DNA of 64,000 bases from Phycicoccus jejuensis (GTDB lineage: Bacteria; Actinomycetota; Actinomycetes; Actinomycetales; Dermatophilaceae). Below, piece by piece: positions 1 through 7,857 of this stretch (its first letter is position 1; every line of letters begins with the position of its first letter). Location of the stretch: contig NZ_JOEE01000001.1 in NCBI RefSeq assembly GCF_000720925.1, positions 372,001 through 436,000 of the forward strand. The letters are read 5' to 3'. Under the pieces are notes generated by a model. That model had not been told where the DNA came from. It saw nothing but the letters and a program-made list of their open reading frames with translations, and made no database searches. Both the position numbers and the translations under genes were made by a program.

Positions 1-13
1 GCGGGGGCCGCGC

Positions 14-1738
14 GTGAGCCGCCGCGGCTGGGGCGCCGTCGCGGTGGCCGGCGTGCTCGCCGCCACCGTGGCGACGGCGGGCCCGGTGTCCGCCAACGAC
101 TTCGACCGACCCGAGAAGGGGTTCATGCCCGCCAACACCGTCCTGCGCGACCGCGCCCCCGAGCGCGTCGGCCTCGACCCGGCGCCCATCGCCGAGGCCG
201 AGCGGCTCATCGAGTCGCACGAGGAGGCCCCCGCCGCGGGTGGCCACCCGATGTACGCCGGCGCCGTCGGCGTCATGGGCCACGACGGCGCGGTCGTCGC
301 GCGCCACGCGAGCGGGTGGGCCTCGCGGTGGAAGGACGCCACCACCGAGCTCCCGCGCGAGCAGTGGGAGCCGATGCGCGACGACACGGTCTTCGACCTC
401 GCGTCGGTGAGCAAGCTCTTCACCTCGATCGCCACCGTCCAGCTCGTCGAGGACGGCACCGTCGACCTCGAGGTGCCCGTCGCGACCTACCTGCCCGAGT
501 TCGGCGTCAACGGCAAGCAGGACGTCACCGTGCGGATGCTCCTGACCCACACCTCGGGCTTCACCTCGTGGCTGCCGCTGTGGTCGAAGTACCCGGACGT
601 GCCCTCGCGGATCAAGGCCGTCATGGACCAGCCGCCCACCAACGCGCCGGGCTCCACCTACCTCTACAGCGACCTCAACCTCATCACCCTCGGCGTGATG
701 GTCGAGCGCCTCTCGGGCAAGCCCCTCGACCGGTTCGTCCACGACCGCATCACCGCCCCGCTCGGGATGCGCGACACGGGCTACAACCCGACCGACCGCG
801 ACCGCACGGCGGCGACCGAGTACCAGACCGCACCGCCGCGCGGGATGGTCCGCGGCGAGGTGCACGACGAGAACGCCTGGTCCCTCGGCGGCGTCGCCGG
901 CCACGCCGGCGTCTTCTCGACGGCCGACGACCTCGCCGTGCTCTCCCAGGCGCTGCTCAACGGCGGCACCTACCGGGGCCACCGCATCCTCGACCGCCGC
1001 AGCGTCGAGATGCTCATCACCAACTTCACCGAGGACTTCCCCGGTGACGCGCACGGACTCGGCTTCGAGCTCGACCAGCGCTGGTACATGGACGCCCTCT
1101 CCGGGCCGCGGACCGCCGGGCACACCGGCTACACCGGCACCTCGATCGTCATCGACTTCGACAGCCGGTCCTTCGCGATCCTCCTGACCAACCGCGTCCA
1201 CCCGTCGCGGGAGTGGGGGAGCAACAACACCGCCCGGCAGGAGTGGGCCCGCGGTCTCGCGCTCGCGATGCCCGTCGACCCCCGCCACGGCCGGACGGCC
1301 TGGGCCGCCGGTGGCACGAACGCGACGACGGCCACGCTCACCGCGCCCGTCGACGTGCCGCGCGGCGGGGCGCGCCTCGGCTTCGACCTCTTCGTCGACA
1401 CCGAGGACACCGACGTCCTCACCCTCGAGACCTCGTCCGACGACGGCGCGACGTGGGCGCCCCTGCCGTTCGCGCTGCGCGACCGCGGGCCGGCGCAGCA
1501 GACCGACGGGACCGTCTCGGGCGAGCACGGGCGGCGCTGGATGCAGGCGCGCGCCGAGCTGCCGCAGGGCGACCTGCTGCTGCGCTGGCGGATGACGACC
1601 GACGCCGTCTACCTCGGCCGCGGTGTGCTCGTGGACGGCGTGCGGGCCACCGCGGGTCACCGGGTGCTCCTCGACGGCGAGCGCCGTCCCGGCGTGTTCG
1701 ACCCCCGCGGGTGGAGCGTCGTGCAGCGCGCGTCCTAG
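14..1738 (+). CDS. Secreted serine hydrolase, class C beta-lactamase/PBP4B-like, MurNAc locus
   Basis: Predicted exported hydrolase of 574 aa. Residues 1-27 form a signal peptide ending around VSA. The beta-lactamase-type domain shows the three expected motifs: SVSK (S-x-x-K, about residue 132), YSD (about 216) and HTG (about 368). After about residue 425 a beta-rich tail of roughly 150 aa looks like an accessory sugar- or wall-binding module. In E. coli murQP and in the Bacillus ybb cluster a hydrolase of this family (YfeW/PBP4B, AmiE) sits beside murQ. By analogy it may release MurNAc from muropeptides outside the membrane; this is inference. The GTG start at 14 is the first available, and the window edge hides whatever lies upstream. 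The next gene begins 9 nt downstream. Confidence 0.8.
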   Translation: MSRRGWGAVAVAGVLAATVATAGPVSANDFDRPEKGFMPANTVLRDRAPERVGLDPAPIAEAERLIESHEEAPAAGGHPMYAGAVGVMGHDGAVVARHASGWASRWKDATTELPREQWEPMRDDTVFDLASVSKLFTSIATVQLVEDGTVDLEVPVATYLPEFGVNGKQDVTVRMLLTHTSGFTSWLPLWSKYPDVPSRIKAVMDQPPTNAPGSTYLYSDLNLITLGVMVERLSGKPLDRFVHDRITAPLGMRDTGYNPTDRDRTAATEYQTAPPRGMVRGEVHDENAWSLGGVAGHAGVFSTADDLAVLSQALLNGGTYRGHRILDRRSVEMLITNFTEDFPGDAHGLGFELDQRWYMDALSGPRTAGHTGYTGTSIVIDFDSRSFAILLTNRVHPSREWGSNNTARQEWARGLALAMPVDPRHGRTAWAAGGTNATTATLTAPVDVPRGGARLGFDLFVDTEDTDVLTLETSSDDGATWAPLPFALRDRGPAQQTDGTVSGEHGRRWMQARAELPQGDLLLRWRMTTDAVYLGRGVLVDGVRATAGHRVLLDGERRPGVFDPRGWSVVQRAS

Positions 1739-1747
1739 GTTGTGCGC

Positions 1748-2623
1748 ATGGCCACCCAGCCCACCGACGGCGCACCGTCCCTCCTCGTCCGGCTCCGCGG
1801 CGTCCGGCCCTCGCTCTCACCGGCCGAGGACCGCGTCGCGGAGCAGGTGCTCGCCGACCCACGGGCGGCCGCCGGGCTCACCATCAGCGAGCTCGCGGTG
1901 GCCGCCTCGACGTCGGAGACGACGGTGCTGCGCTTCTGCAAGCGCCTCGGCCTGCGCGGCTACCCCCAGCTGCGCCTCGCGCTGGCCGAGGCCTCGACCG
2001 GTGGACGCCCGACGGCGCCGACGAGCGACATCAGCGCCGACGACACCGTCGACGACGTCATCGCCAAGGTCGCCTACGCCGACGCCAGCGCGGTCGAGGA
2101 GACCGCGCAGACCATCGACCGCGAGGCCCTCGCCGCGACGGCCGAGGCGATCTCGCGGGCCGGCCGGGTCGACGTCTACGGCATCGGGGCCAGTGCGCTC
2201 GTCGCGATGGACCTCCAGCAGAAGCTGCACCGGATCGGCACGGTCGTCTTCGCGTGGAACGACCCCCACATCGCGCTGACGAGCGCGACGCTGCTCGGCC
2301 CGGGCGACGTCGCCATCGGGATCTCGCACTCCGGCACGACGACCGAGACGGTGGAGGCGCTCGAGCTGGCCCGCAGCCGGGGTGCCACGACCGTGGCGGT
2401 CACCAACTTCCCGGTGTCGCGCCTGGCCGAGGGGGCCGACCAGGTCCTCGCGACGGCCGCGCGCGAGTCGAGCCTGCGCTCGGGCGCGACGGCCAGCCGG
2501 ATCGCGGCGCTCACCGTCGTCGACTGCCTCTACATCGCCGTCGCCCAGCACGACCTCGCCCGCGCGCAGGACGCCGTCGAGCAGACCCGTCGGGCGGTCG
2601 CGGGGCACCACGTCCGCTACTGA
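1748..2623 (+). CDS. murR: RpiR-family transcriptional regulator, MurR-like
   Basis: 291-aa regulator with an N-terminal RpiR helix-turn-helix (about residues 10-85, with TISELAVAASTSETTVLRFC as the recognition region) and a C-terminal SIS sugar-phosphate domain (about 125-260, including ISHSGTTTETVEALELA). MurR of E. coli senses MurNAc-6-phosphate, the substrate of MurQ, and this gene lies immediately upstream of murQ. It is therefore called MurR by family and context. A GTG two codons upstream is possible, but the ATG at 1748 gives the usual start. It probably acts on the intergenic region before murQ, where an imperfect inverted repeat overlaps a promoter. Confidence 0.82.
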   Translation: MATQPTDGAPSLLVRLRGVRPSLSPAEDRVAEQVLADPRAAAGLTISELAVAASTSETTVLRFCKRLGLRGYPQLRLALAEASTGGRPTAPTSDISADDTVDDVIAKVAYADASAVEETAQTIDREALAATAEAISRAGRVDVYGIGASALVAMDLQQKLHRIGTVVFAWNDPHIALTSATLLGPGDVAIGISHSGTTTETVEALELARSRGATTVAVTNFPVSRLAEGADQVLATAARESSLRSGATASRIAALTVVDCLYIAVAQHDLARAQDAVEQTRRAVAGHHVRY

Positions 2624-2627
2624 GGAC

Positions 2628-2671
2628 GTAACTTGTTCACACCATTGACGCCGGGTGCGTAGGAAAGTAAC
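2628..2671. promoter_or_regulatory. Candidate MurR operator, GTAACTT/AAGTAAC inverted repeat
   Basis: GTAACTT at 2628-2634 and AAGTAAC at 2665-2671 form an imperfect inverted repeat (6 of 7 positions) with centres 37 bp apart. The right half overlaps the -10 box of the murQ promoter. The position suits repression by the RpiR protein encoded just upstream. The link is inferred from position and symmetry only. Confidence 0.4.
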
Positions 2672-2673
2672 AT
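2645..2673 (+). promoter_or_regulatory. murQ promoter (TTGACG-N17-TAACAT), leaderless
   Basis: A near-consensus promoter: TTGACG at 2645-2650, 17 bp spacer, TAACAT at 2668-2673. The -10 box ends 7 nt before the GTG of murQ, so transcription should begin on or next to the start codon. No good Shine-Dalgarno lies at normal distance (GGAAAG is 13 nt away). A leaderless murQ transcript is expected. Confidence 0.65.
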
Positions 2674-2680
2674 CGCCGCC

Positions 2681-3679
2681 GTGATCACCGAGGCGACCGT
2701 CCTGGCCCCCACCGAGGAGCGTCACCCCGGCACCGTCGGCATCGACGCCCTGGGCACCCTCGAGGTGCTGCGGCTGCTCAACGCCGAGGACGCCCGGGTC
2801 GCGCCCGCGGTGGCCGAGGTGCTGCCGCAGCTCGCCGCCCTCGTCGACGCCGCCGTGGCGGCGGTGCGGGCCGGCGGCACGGTGCACTACGTCGGCGCCG
2901 GCACCTCGGGGCGGCTCGCGGTCCTCGACGCCGCCGAGCTGCTGCCGACCTTCAACGCCCCGCCCGGGCTCGTCGTCGCCCACCACGCCGGAGGCCCGGC
3001 GGCCCTGCTGCGCGCCGTCGAGAACGTCGAGGACGACGCCGACCAGGGCGCCGCCGACCTCGACGACGTCGCCGCCGGGGACGTCGTTGTCGGACTCACC
3101 GCGTCCGGCCGCACGCCGTACGTCGCCGGGGCCCTCCGGCTCGCCCGCGAGCGGGGCGCCGTCACCGCGCTCGTCACCGCGAACCCGTCGCCGGAGCTCG
3201 GCCCGCTCGCCGACCACTGCCTCGCGGTCGACACCGGCCCGGAGGTCATCACCGGCTCGACGCGCCTCAAGGCCGGCACCGCCCAGAAGCTCGTCCTCAA
3301 CGCGTTCTCGACCGCCGTGATGATCCGGCTCGGGCGCACGTGGTCCAACCTCATGGTCGACGTCGTCGCGACGAACGCGAAGCTGCGGGGGCGCGTCGTG
3401 CGCATCCTGCGCGAGGCCACGGGGGCGGGCGACGACGAGGCCCGCGGCGCCCTCGAGGCCTGCGACGGCGAGCTGAAGCCCGCCCTCGTCGCCCTCCTCG
3501 CCGGCGTCGACGCCGCGACCGCCCGGCGCGCCCTCGCGGCCGCCGAGGGATCGGTCGCGCACGCCCTCGCCGCCCTCCCCGTCCCGGGCCCCGTGCCCGC
3601 CCCGGGCACCCCGTCCGCCATCACCGACAGCAGCACCCCGCGGCCCCCGGCCCACGTCCCGACAGGAGACCCCGCATGA
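2681..3679 (+). CDS. murQ: N-acetylmuramic acid 6-phosphate etherase
   Basis: 332 aa, full length for MurQ. It cleaves the lactyl ether of MurNAc-6-phosphate to give GlcNAc-6-phosphate and D-lactate in the cytoplasm. The SIS fold is recognisable from GAGTSGRLAVLDAAELLPTF (about residues 71-90), the GLTASGRTPYVAGAL segment (about 136) and TRLKAGTAQKLVLNAFSTA (about 193), all hallmarks of this family. The C-terminal third carries the small helical (UBA-like) domain, followed by a Pro-rich tail. The GTG start lies 7 nt after a -10 box. The stop overlaps the ATG of the solute-binding protein (ATGA), so murQ and the importer are translationally coupled. Confidence 0.92.
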   Translation: MITEATVLAPTEERHPGTVGIDALGTLEVLRLLNAEDARVAPAVAEVLPQLAALVDAAVAAVRAGGTVHYVGAGTSGRLAVLDAAELLPTFNAPPGLVVAHHAGGPAALLRAVENVEDDADQGAADLDDVAAGDVVVGLTASGRTPYVAGALRLARERGAVTALVTANPSPELGPLADHCLAVDTGPEVITGSTRLKAGTAQKLVLNAFSTAVMIRLGRTWSNLMVDVVATNAKLRGRVVRILREATGAGDDEARGALEACDGELKPALVALLAGVDAATARRALAAAEGSVAHALAALPVPGPVPAPGTPSAITDSSTPRPPAHVPTGDPA

Positions 3680-4968
3680 CCTTCCGTTCCCGCAGGACCG
3701 GCACCGCCCTCGTGGTGGGCGCCGGCCTCCTCGCCCTCGCGGCGTGCGCGCCCTCGTCGTCCTCGGGCGACGGTGGCGCCGACGGTGACTCGACGACGCT
3801 GACCGTGTGGTCCTGGCGCGTCGAGGACAAGGCCGCGTACGAGAAGATCTTCGACGCCTACGAGGCGAAGAACCCGGGCGTGACCGTCGACTTCAAGCCG
3901 TTCAAGGCGACCGAGTACAACAAGATCCTCGCGACCGGCCTCGCCGGCTCCGACGGCCCGGACGTGCCGCAGGTCCGCTCCTACGGTGGCCTCCAGACGA
4001 CCGTCGCCTCCGGCTCGCTGGTGCCGCTCGACGACGCGGTCGACCTCTCGGCGTGGGACGAGAACATCGTCGCCGGCGCCAAGGGCAAGGAGGACGGCAA
4101 GCTCTACTCGGTGCCGCTCGCCCGCCAGGCCACGGTCCTCTTCTATGACAAGAAGATGTTCGCGGACAACGGGATCCAGGTCCCCACCACCTGGGACCAG
4201 TTCATGTCGGTCAACGACACGCTGCTCGGCAAGGGCATCACCCCGCTCGCCGTCGGCGCCAAGGACGACTGGACCCTCCCGATCGTCCACGAGGTCCTCG
4301 GCGCGAGCCGCTTCGGCGGGGCCGCGTTCCAGAAGTCGGTCCAGTCCGGCGAGAAGGACTTCACCGACCCCGACTTCGTCGCCTCGGTCGACGTGCTCAA
4401 GGACCTCGAGAAGTACATGCCGAAGAGCGTCACCGGTGTCGCCGTCACCGACGCGATGACGTTGTTCTCCTCCGGCAAGGCCGCGATGTACCCCGGCGGC
4501 TCCTACGATCTCGCCGCGCTGCAGACCGCCAACCCCGAGATGGACCTCGGTGTCTTCCAGGTGCCCCCGGCGCCGGGCGCCCCGAGCGGCTCGGAGGCGA
4601 CGACCGCGGGCTGGGCCGACGGCAACTTCGCCGTCAACGCCAAGTCGCCGCGCAAGGAGGCCGCCACGAAGCTCGTCCAGTGGATGGCCACGCCGGAGTT
4701 CGGCCAGATGGTCGCCGACGACATCAAGCAGATCTCGGCCGTCCCCGGGGTCACCTACTCCGACCCGGTCCTCAAGGACGTCGCCGCGAACCTCGACGCG
4801 AACGGCTCGCCGTACCTGCTGCTCACCGACTTCCGGTACGGCTCGCCCTCGGGCACCGACCTGCTCGGCAAGGGCACCCAGGAGCTGTTCCTCGGCAGCA
4901 AGGACGCCAAGACGGTGAGCACCGAGCTCAACGAGGGCGTCATGACCTGGTTCGAGCCGACGAGCTGA
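3676..4968 (+). CDS. ABC importer solute-binding lipoprotein, MurNAc/amino-sugar locus
   Basis: 430-aa extracellular sugar-binding lipoprotein (SBP family 1). The lipobox LALAAC (about residues 19-24) is followed by a Ser/Gly/Asp-rich linker, then a two-lobed fold beginning TLTVWSWRVEDKAAYEKIF. SD AGGAG lies 9 nt before the ATG, which overlaps the murQ stop. Two permeases and a sugar kinase follow, but there is no ATPase gene, so the importer probably uses a shared MsiK/UgpC-type ATPase encoded elsewhere. The substrate is inferred from murQ and murR to be MurNAc or a MurNAc-containing saccharide; the sequence itself does not fix it. Confidence 0.85.
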   Translation: MTFRSRRTGTALVVGAGLLALAACAPSSSSGDGGADGDSTTLTVWSWRVEDKAAYEKIFDAYEAKNPGVTVDFKPFKATEYNKILATGLAGSDGPDVPQVRSYGGLQTTVASGSLVPLDDAVDLSAWDENIVAGAKGKEDGKLYSVPLARQATVLFYDKKMFADNGIQVPTTWDQFMSVNDTLLGKGITPLAVGAKDDWTLPIVHEVLGASRFGGAAFQKSVQSGEKDFTDPDFVASVDVLKDLEKYMPKSVTGVAVTDAMTLFSSGKAAMYPGGSYDLAALQTANPEMDLGVFQVPPAPGAPSGSEATTAGWADGNFAVNAKSPRKEAATKLVQWMATPEFGQMVADDIKQISAVPGVTYSDPVLKDVAANLDANGSPYLLLTDFRYGSPSGTDLLGKGTQELFLGSKDAKTVSTELNEGVMTWFEPTS

Positions 4969-4984
4969 GCCACCCGACCCCGGC

Positions 4985-5021
4985 CCCGGCGACCGGCGCG
5001 TGCACCGCGTCGGTCGCCGGG
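4985..5021 (+). promoter_or_regulatory. Long GC-rich stem-loop between SBP and permease genes
   Basis: 4985-5000 pairs with 5006-5021 over 16 bp (one G-U wobble) around the 5-nt loop TGCAC. No T-run follows and the operon continues. It most likely partially stops transcription or protects the upstream mRNA from 3' decay, raising binding protein over permease, as known for maltose-type operons. The function is inferred. Confidence 0.7.
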
Positions 5022-5065
5022 CGAGCCGGTCGGCCACCCCACCCCGACCTCCACCCCGGAAGACC

Positions 5066-5965
5066 ATGAACCGACGCACCGGACTGCTCTTCGTCACCCC
5101 GGCCCTCGCCCTGTTCGGGGTCTTCGTCCTCTACCCGATGGTCACCTCGTTCTCCTACGCCTTCTACGGCTGGGCGGGCACGGCGCGCCAGGGCTTCGTC
5201 GGCCTCGAGAACTTCACGGCGCTGTTCACCCGCGCCCCCTTCACCACCGACCTGCCGCGCGCCCTGTGGCACAACGTCCTCTTCTTCGTCGGGACGATGC
5301 TCGTGCAGAACACGATCGGCCTCACGGTCGCCTTCCTCCTGCACCGCCGGGCCCGCACCCGTCGCGCGCTCCAGACGCTCTACGCGATGCCCTACCTCGT
5401 GAGCCCGATCGTCATCGGCTACCTCTGGACGCTGCTGCTCTCGCCGACCTTCGGGCCGGTCAACACGCTGCTGACCAAGGTCGGCCTCGAGTCGTGGGCC
5501 CTGCCCTGGCTCGGCGACCCCGACACCGCGCTGTGGGTCGTCATCCTCGTGAGCGTCTGGCAGTGGATCGGCTTCCCCGTGCTGCTCTACGGGGCGGCGC
5601 TCGGCGGCGTGCCCGACGAGCTGACCGAGGCCGCGCGCGTCGACGGCGCCTCCAACGGGCAGGCGTTCCGCCGGGTCGTCCTCCCGCTCCTCGTCCCGGC
5701 CATCGGCACGGTGAGCGTCCTGACGTTCATCTTCGCGATGGAGGCGTTCGCGCTGCCGTACGCCTTCGGCGGCTCGACCGGCAACCCGGCCGGGTCGACC
5801 GACTTCCTCTCGCTCCTCTTCTACCGCACCGCGTTCGACTCCGGCTCGACCGACGCCATCGGCACCTCGTCGGCCCTCGCGACGCTGCTCTTCCTCCTCA
5901 TCTTCGGAGGGGCGTTCGGCGCCACCGCGGTCCTGCGCCGCCACGAGAAGGGAATCACCGGATGA
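5066..5965 (+). CDS. ABC sugar permease, MalF/UgpA type
   Basis: 299-aa inner-membrane permease with about six transmembrane helices. The first is TGLLFVTPALALFGVFVLYP near the N-terminus. The cytoplasmic EAA loop that contacts the ATPase is visible as DELTEAARVDGASNGQAFRR (about residues 188-207), followed by LPLLVPAI. The start is the ATG at 5066 with GGAAG upstream, rather than an in-frame GTG at 5000 that lies inside the intergenic stem-loop. It overlaps the next permease by ATGA. It works with the binding protein at 3676 and the permease at 5962. Confidence 0.9.
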   Translation: MNRRTGLLFVTPALALFGVFVLYPMVTSFSYAFYGWAGTARQGFVGLENFTALFTRAPFTTDLPRALWHNVLFFVGTMLVQNTIGLTVAFLLHRRARTRRALQTLYAMPYLVSPIVIGYLWTLLLSPTFGPVNTLLTKVGLESWALPWLGDPDTALWVVILVSVWQWIGFPVLLYGAALGGVPDELTEAARVDGASNGQAFRRVVLPLLVPAIGTVSVLTFIFAMEAFALPYAFGGSTGNPAGSTDFLSLLFYRTAFDSGSTDAIGTSSALATLLFLLIFGGAFGATAVLRRHEKGITG

Positions 5966-6897
5966 GCGTCGTCCCCGCCGGCATCGGTGCCGCCGACGAG
6001 CGCACCGACGTGACGAGCACCCCCGACGGCGTCCTCGCCCCGAAGGGCCCGTCCGGGCGTCGGGGGACCCGCGGCCGGCAGAAGCCGGTCGGCGGCCGCA
6101 CGGCGAGCGTGCTGCTGTGGGTCTACGCCGCGTTCGCGCTCGTCCCGCTGCTGCTCATGCTCAGCAGCTCCTTCCGCAGCAACGGCGACCTCATCTCCGA
6201 CCCGCTCGGCGCGCCCTGGCCTCTGTCGTTCGACGCGTACCGGGAGGCCTGGACCGCAGGCAACTTCGCCACGTACTTCGGCAACAGCCTGCTCGTGACG
6301 CTCGGCGCGGTGCTGCTGTCGACGACCGTCTCGACGATGGCGGCGTACGCGCTCGCCCGGGGCCGCTCGCGCATCTTCCGGTGGCTCGAGTCGCTCTTCC
6401 TGTCGGGTCTCATGCTCCCGATCCACCTCGCGATCCTGCCGATCTTCTACCTCTTCGACGGCGCGGGGCTCATCGACTCCAGGCTGGGGCTCGCGCTGAT
6501 GTACGGCGCCTCGGGCGTCCCGTTCTCGATCTTCGTGCTCACGACGTTCTTCCGGCAGCTGCCGGCCGAGCTCGAGGAGGCCGCGACGCTCGACGGCGCC
6601 ACCGCGTGGCAGACCTTCTGGCGGATCATGGTGCCGCTCGTGCGCCCGGCGGTCGCGACCGTCGCGGTCTTCCGGTTCGTCCCCATCTGGAACGACTTCC
6701 TCTTCCCCCTCGTCCTCCTGCGCACGCAGGACAAGTACACGCTGCCGGTCGGCCTCACGACGTTCTTCGGCGAGAACGCAACGAACTACGCGGCCGTCTT
6801 CGCGGGGCTCGTCATCACGACCATCCCGCTCATCGTGCTCTTCCTCGTCGCCACCAAGCAGATCGTCGCCGGGTTGACGGCGGGCATGGCCAAGTGA
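5962..6897 (+). CDS. ABC sugar permease, MalG/UgpE type
   Basis: 311-aa second permease of the importer. A hydrophilic N-terminal extension of about 45 residues precedes the first membrane helix (VLLWVYAAFALVPLLLMLSS). The EAA motif reads LEEAATLDGATAWQTFWRI (about residues 207-225). The ATG overlaps the stop of the upstream permease, so the two are coupled. The C-terminus ends in the typical KQIVAGLTAGMAK. Only 13 nt separate it from the downstream kinase. Confidence 0.9.
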   Translation: MSVVPAGIGAADERTDVTSTPDGVLAPKGPSGRRGTRGRQKPVGGRTASVLLWVYAAFALVPLLLMLSSSFRSNGDLISDPLGAPWPLSFDAYREAWTAGNFATYFGNSLLVTLGAVLLSTTVSTMAAYALARGRSRIFRWLESLFLSGLMLPIHLAILPIFYLFDGAGLIDSRLGLALMYGASGVPFSIFVLTTFFRQLPAELEEAATLDGATAWQTFWRIMVPLVRPAVATVAVFRFVPIWNDFLFPLVLLRTQDKYTLPVGLTTFFGENATNYAAVFAGLVITTIPLIVLFLVATKQIVAGLTAGMAK

Positions 6898-6910
6898 TCG
6901 GCTCACGGCC

Positions 6911-7843
6911 GTGAGCACGGTCGTGGCGGTCGACGTCGGGGGGAGCGGGCTGCGGCTCGTCGTGCGCCGCGACGGCGTCGACGGGGAGCGGCGGCAGGCC
7001 GCCGGGGCGCGGGTCGGCGCCGGTGGCCTCGACGTCGCCGCGCTGGCCGCCGACGCCCGGGTGCTCCTCGACGCCGAGGGGGTCGACGCCCCGGAGGCCG
7101 TCTGCTGGTCGACGCGCGGGCTGCTCTTCCTCGCCGACCCGGCCGAGGTGCTGCGCGCGGTCGCGGCCGCCCTGCGCGCCCGGCGGACGGCCGTCGTCAG
7201 CGACGCGGTCGCGAGCCTCGTCGGCGCCCTCGGCGAGGTCGTGCCCGGTGCGGTCGTCGCGGCCGGGACCGGGGCCGTGGCCTTCGGTTCGGACTTCTCG
7301 GCGCACTGGACGCGGGTCGACGGCTGGGGCCACGTCCTCGGCGACCGCGGGTCGGCGGCCTGGGTGGGGATGGAGGGCCTGCGCGCCGCGCTGCGGTCGC
7401 GGGACGGCGTGGGTGGTGGCTCGCCCGGGCTGCTCGCCGCCGCGGAGGACCTGCTCGGGCCGTGCCAGGGATGGCCGCGTCGGGTCATGACCGCTGCCGA
7501 CGCACCCGAGGCCCTCGCCTCCGTGGCCCCGCTCGTGACCGCGGCCGCCGGCGCGGGTGACGTCGTCGCCGCCGGGGTCTGCGTCGCCGCCGGGCACGCG
7601 CTCGGGGAGTCGCTGCTCGCCGCCGCCGCCGGGCTCGCGCGGCCGCGGCTCGTCGCGACGGGCGGGCTGCTGTCGGCCCCCGCGGTGCGGCGCGAGGTCG
7701 AGGCCGTCGTGGCCGCCGCCGGTGCGCGGGTCGAGACGGCCTCCGGGGGCGCGCTCGACGGCGCGCTCGTCCTCGCCGCGCGGCTCGACGCGGACGGTGG
7801 GCTGCCGCGGCATCCGCAGTACGTGCACCTCGCCGGCGCCTGA
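6911..7843 (+). CDS. BadF/BcrA-type amino-sugar kinase, MurK/NagK-like
   Basis: 310-aa ASKHA-fold kinase. The N-terminal phosphate-1 motif is VAVDVGGSGLRL (residues 4-15). The adenosine-side motifs GTGAVAFG (about 119) and GWGHVLGDRGSAAWVGMEGL (about 138-157) match the BadF/BadG/BcrA/BcrD family, which contains GlcNAc and MurNAc kinases. An ABC importer delivers unphosphorylated sugar, so a kinase is needed before MurQ can act. The operon supplies it here, which argues for MurNAc/GlcNAc 6-kinase activity. Specificity is inferred. The GTG start lies 13 nt after the permease stop. Confidence 0.78.
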   Translation: MSTVVAVDVGGSGLRLVVRRDGVDGERRQAAGARVGAGGLDVAALAADARVLLDAEGVDAPEAVCWSTRGLLFLADPAEVLRAVAAALRARRTAVVSDAVASLVGALGEVVPGAVVAAGTGAVAFGSDFSAHWTRVDGWGHVLGDRGSAAWVGMEGLRAALRSRDGVGGGSPGLLAAAEDLLGPCQGWPRRVMTAADAPEALASVAPLVTAAAGAGDVVAAGVCVAAGHALGESLLAAAAGLARPRLVATGGLLSAPAVRREVEAVVAAAGARVETASGGALDGALVLAARLDADGGLPRHPQYVHLAGA

Positions 7844-7857
7844 CAGACTCTCGCGCC

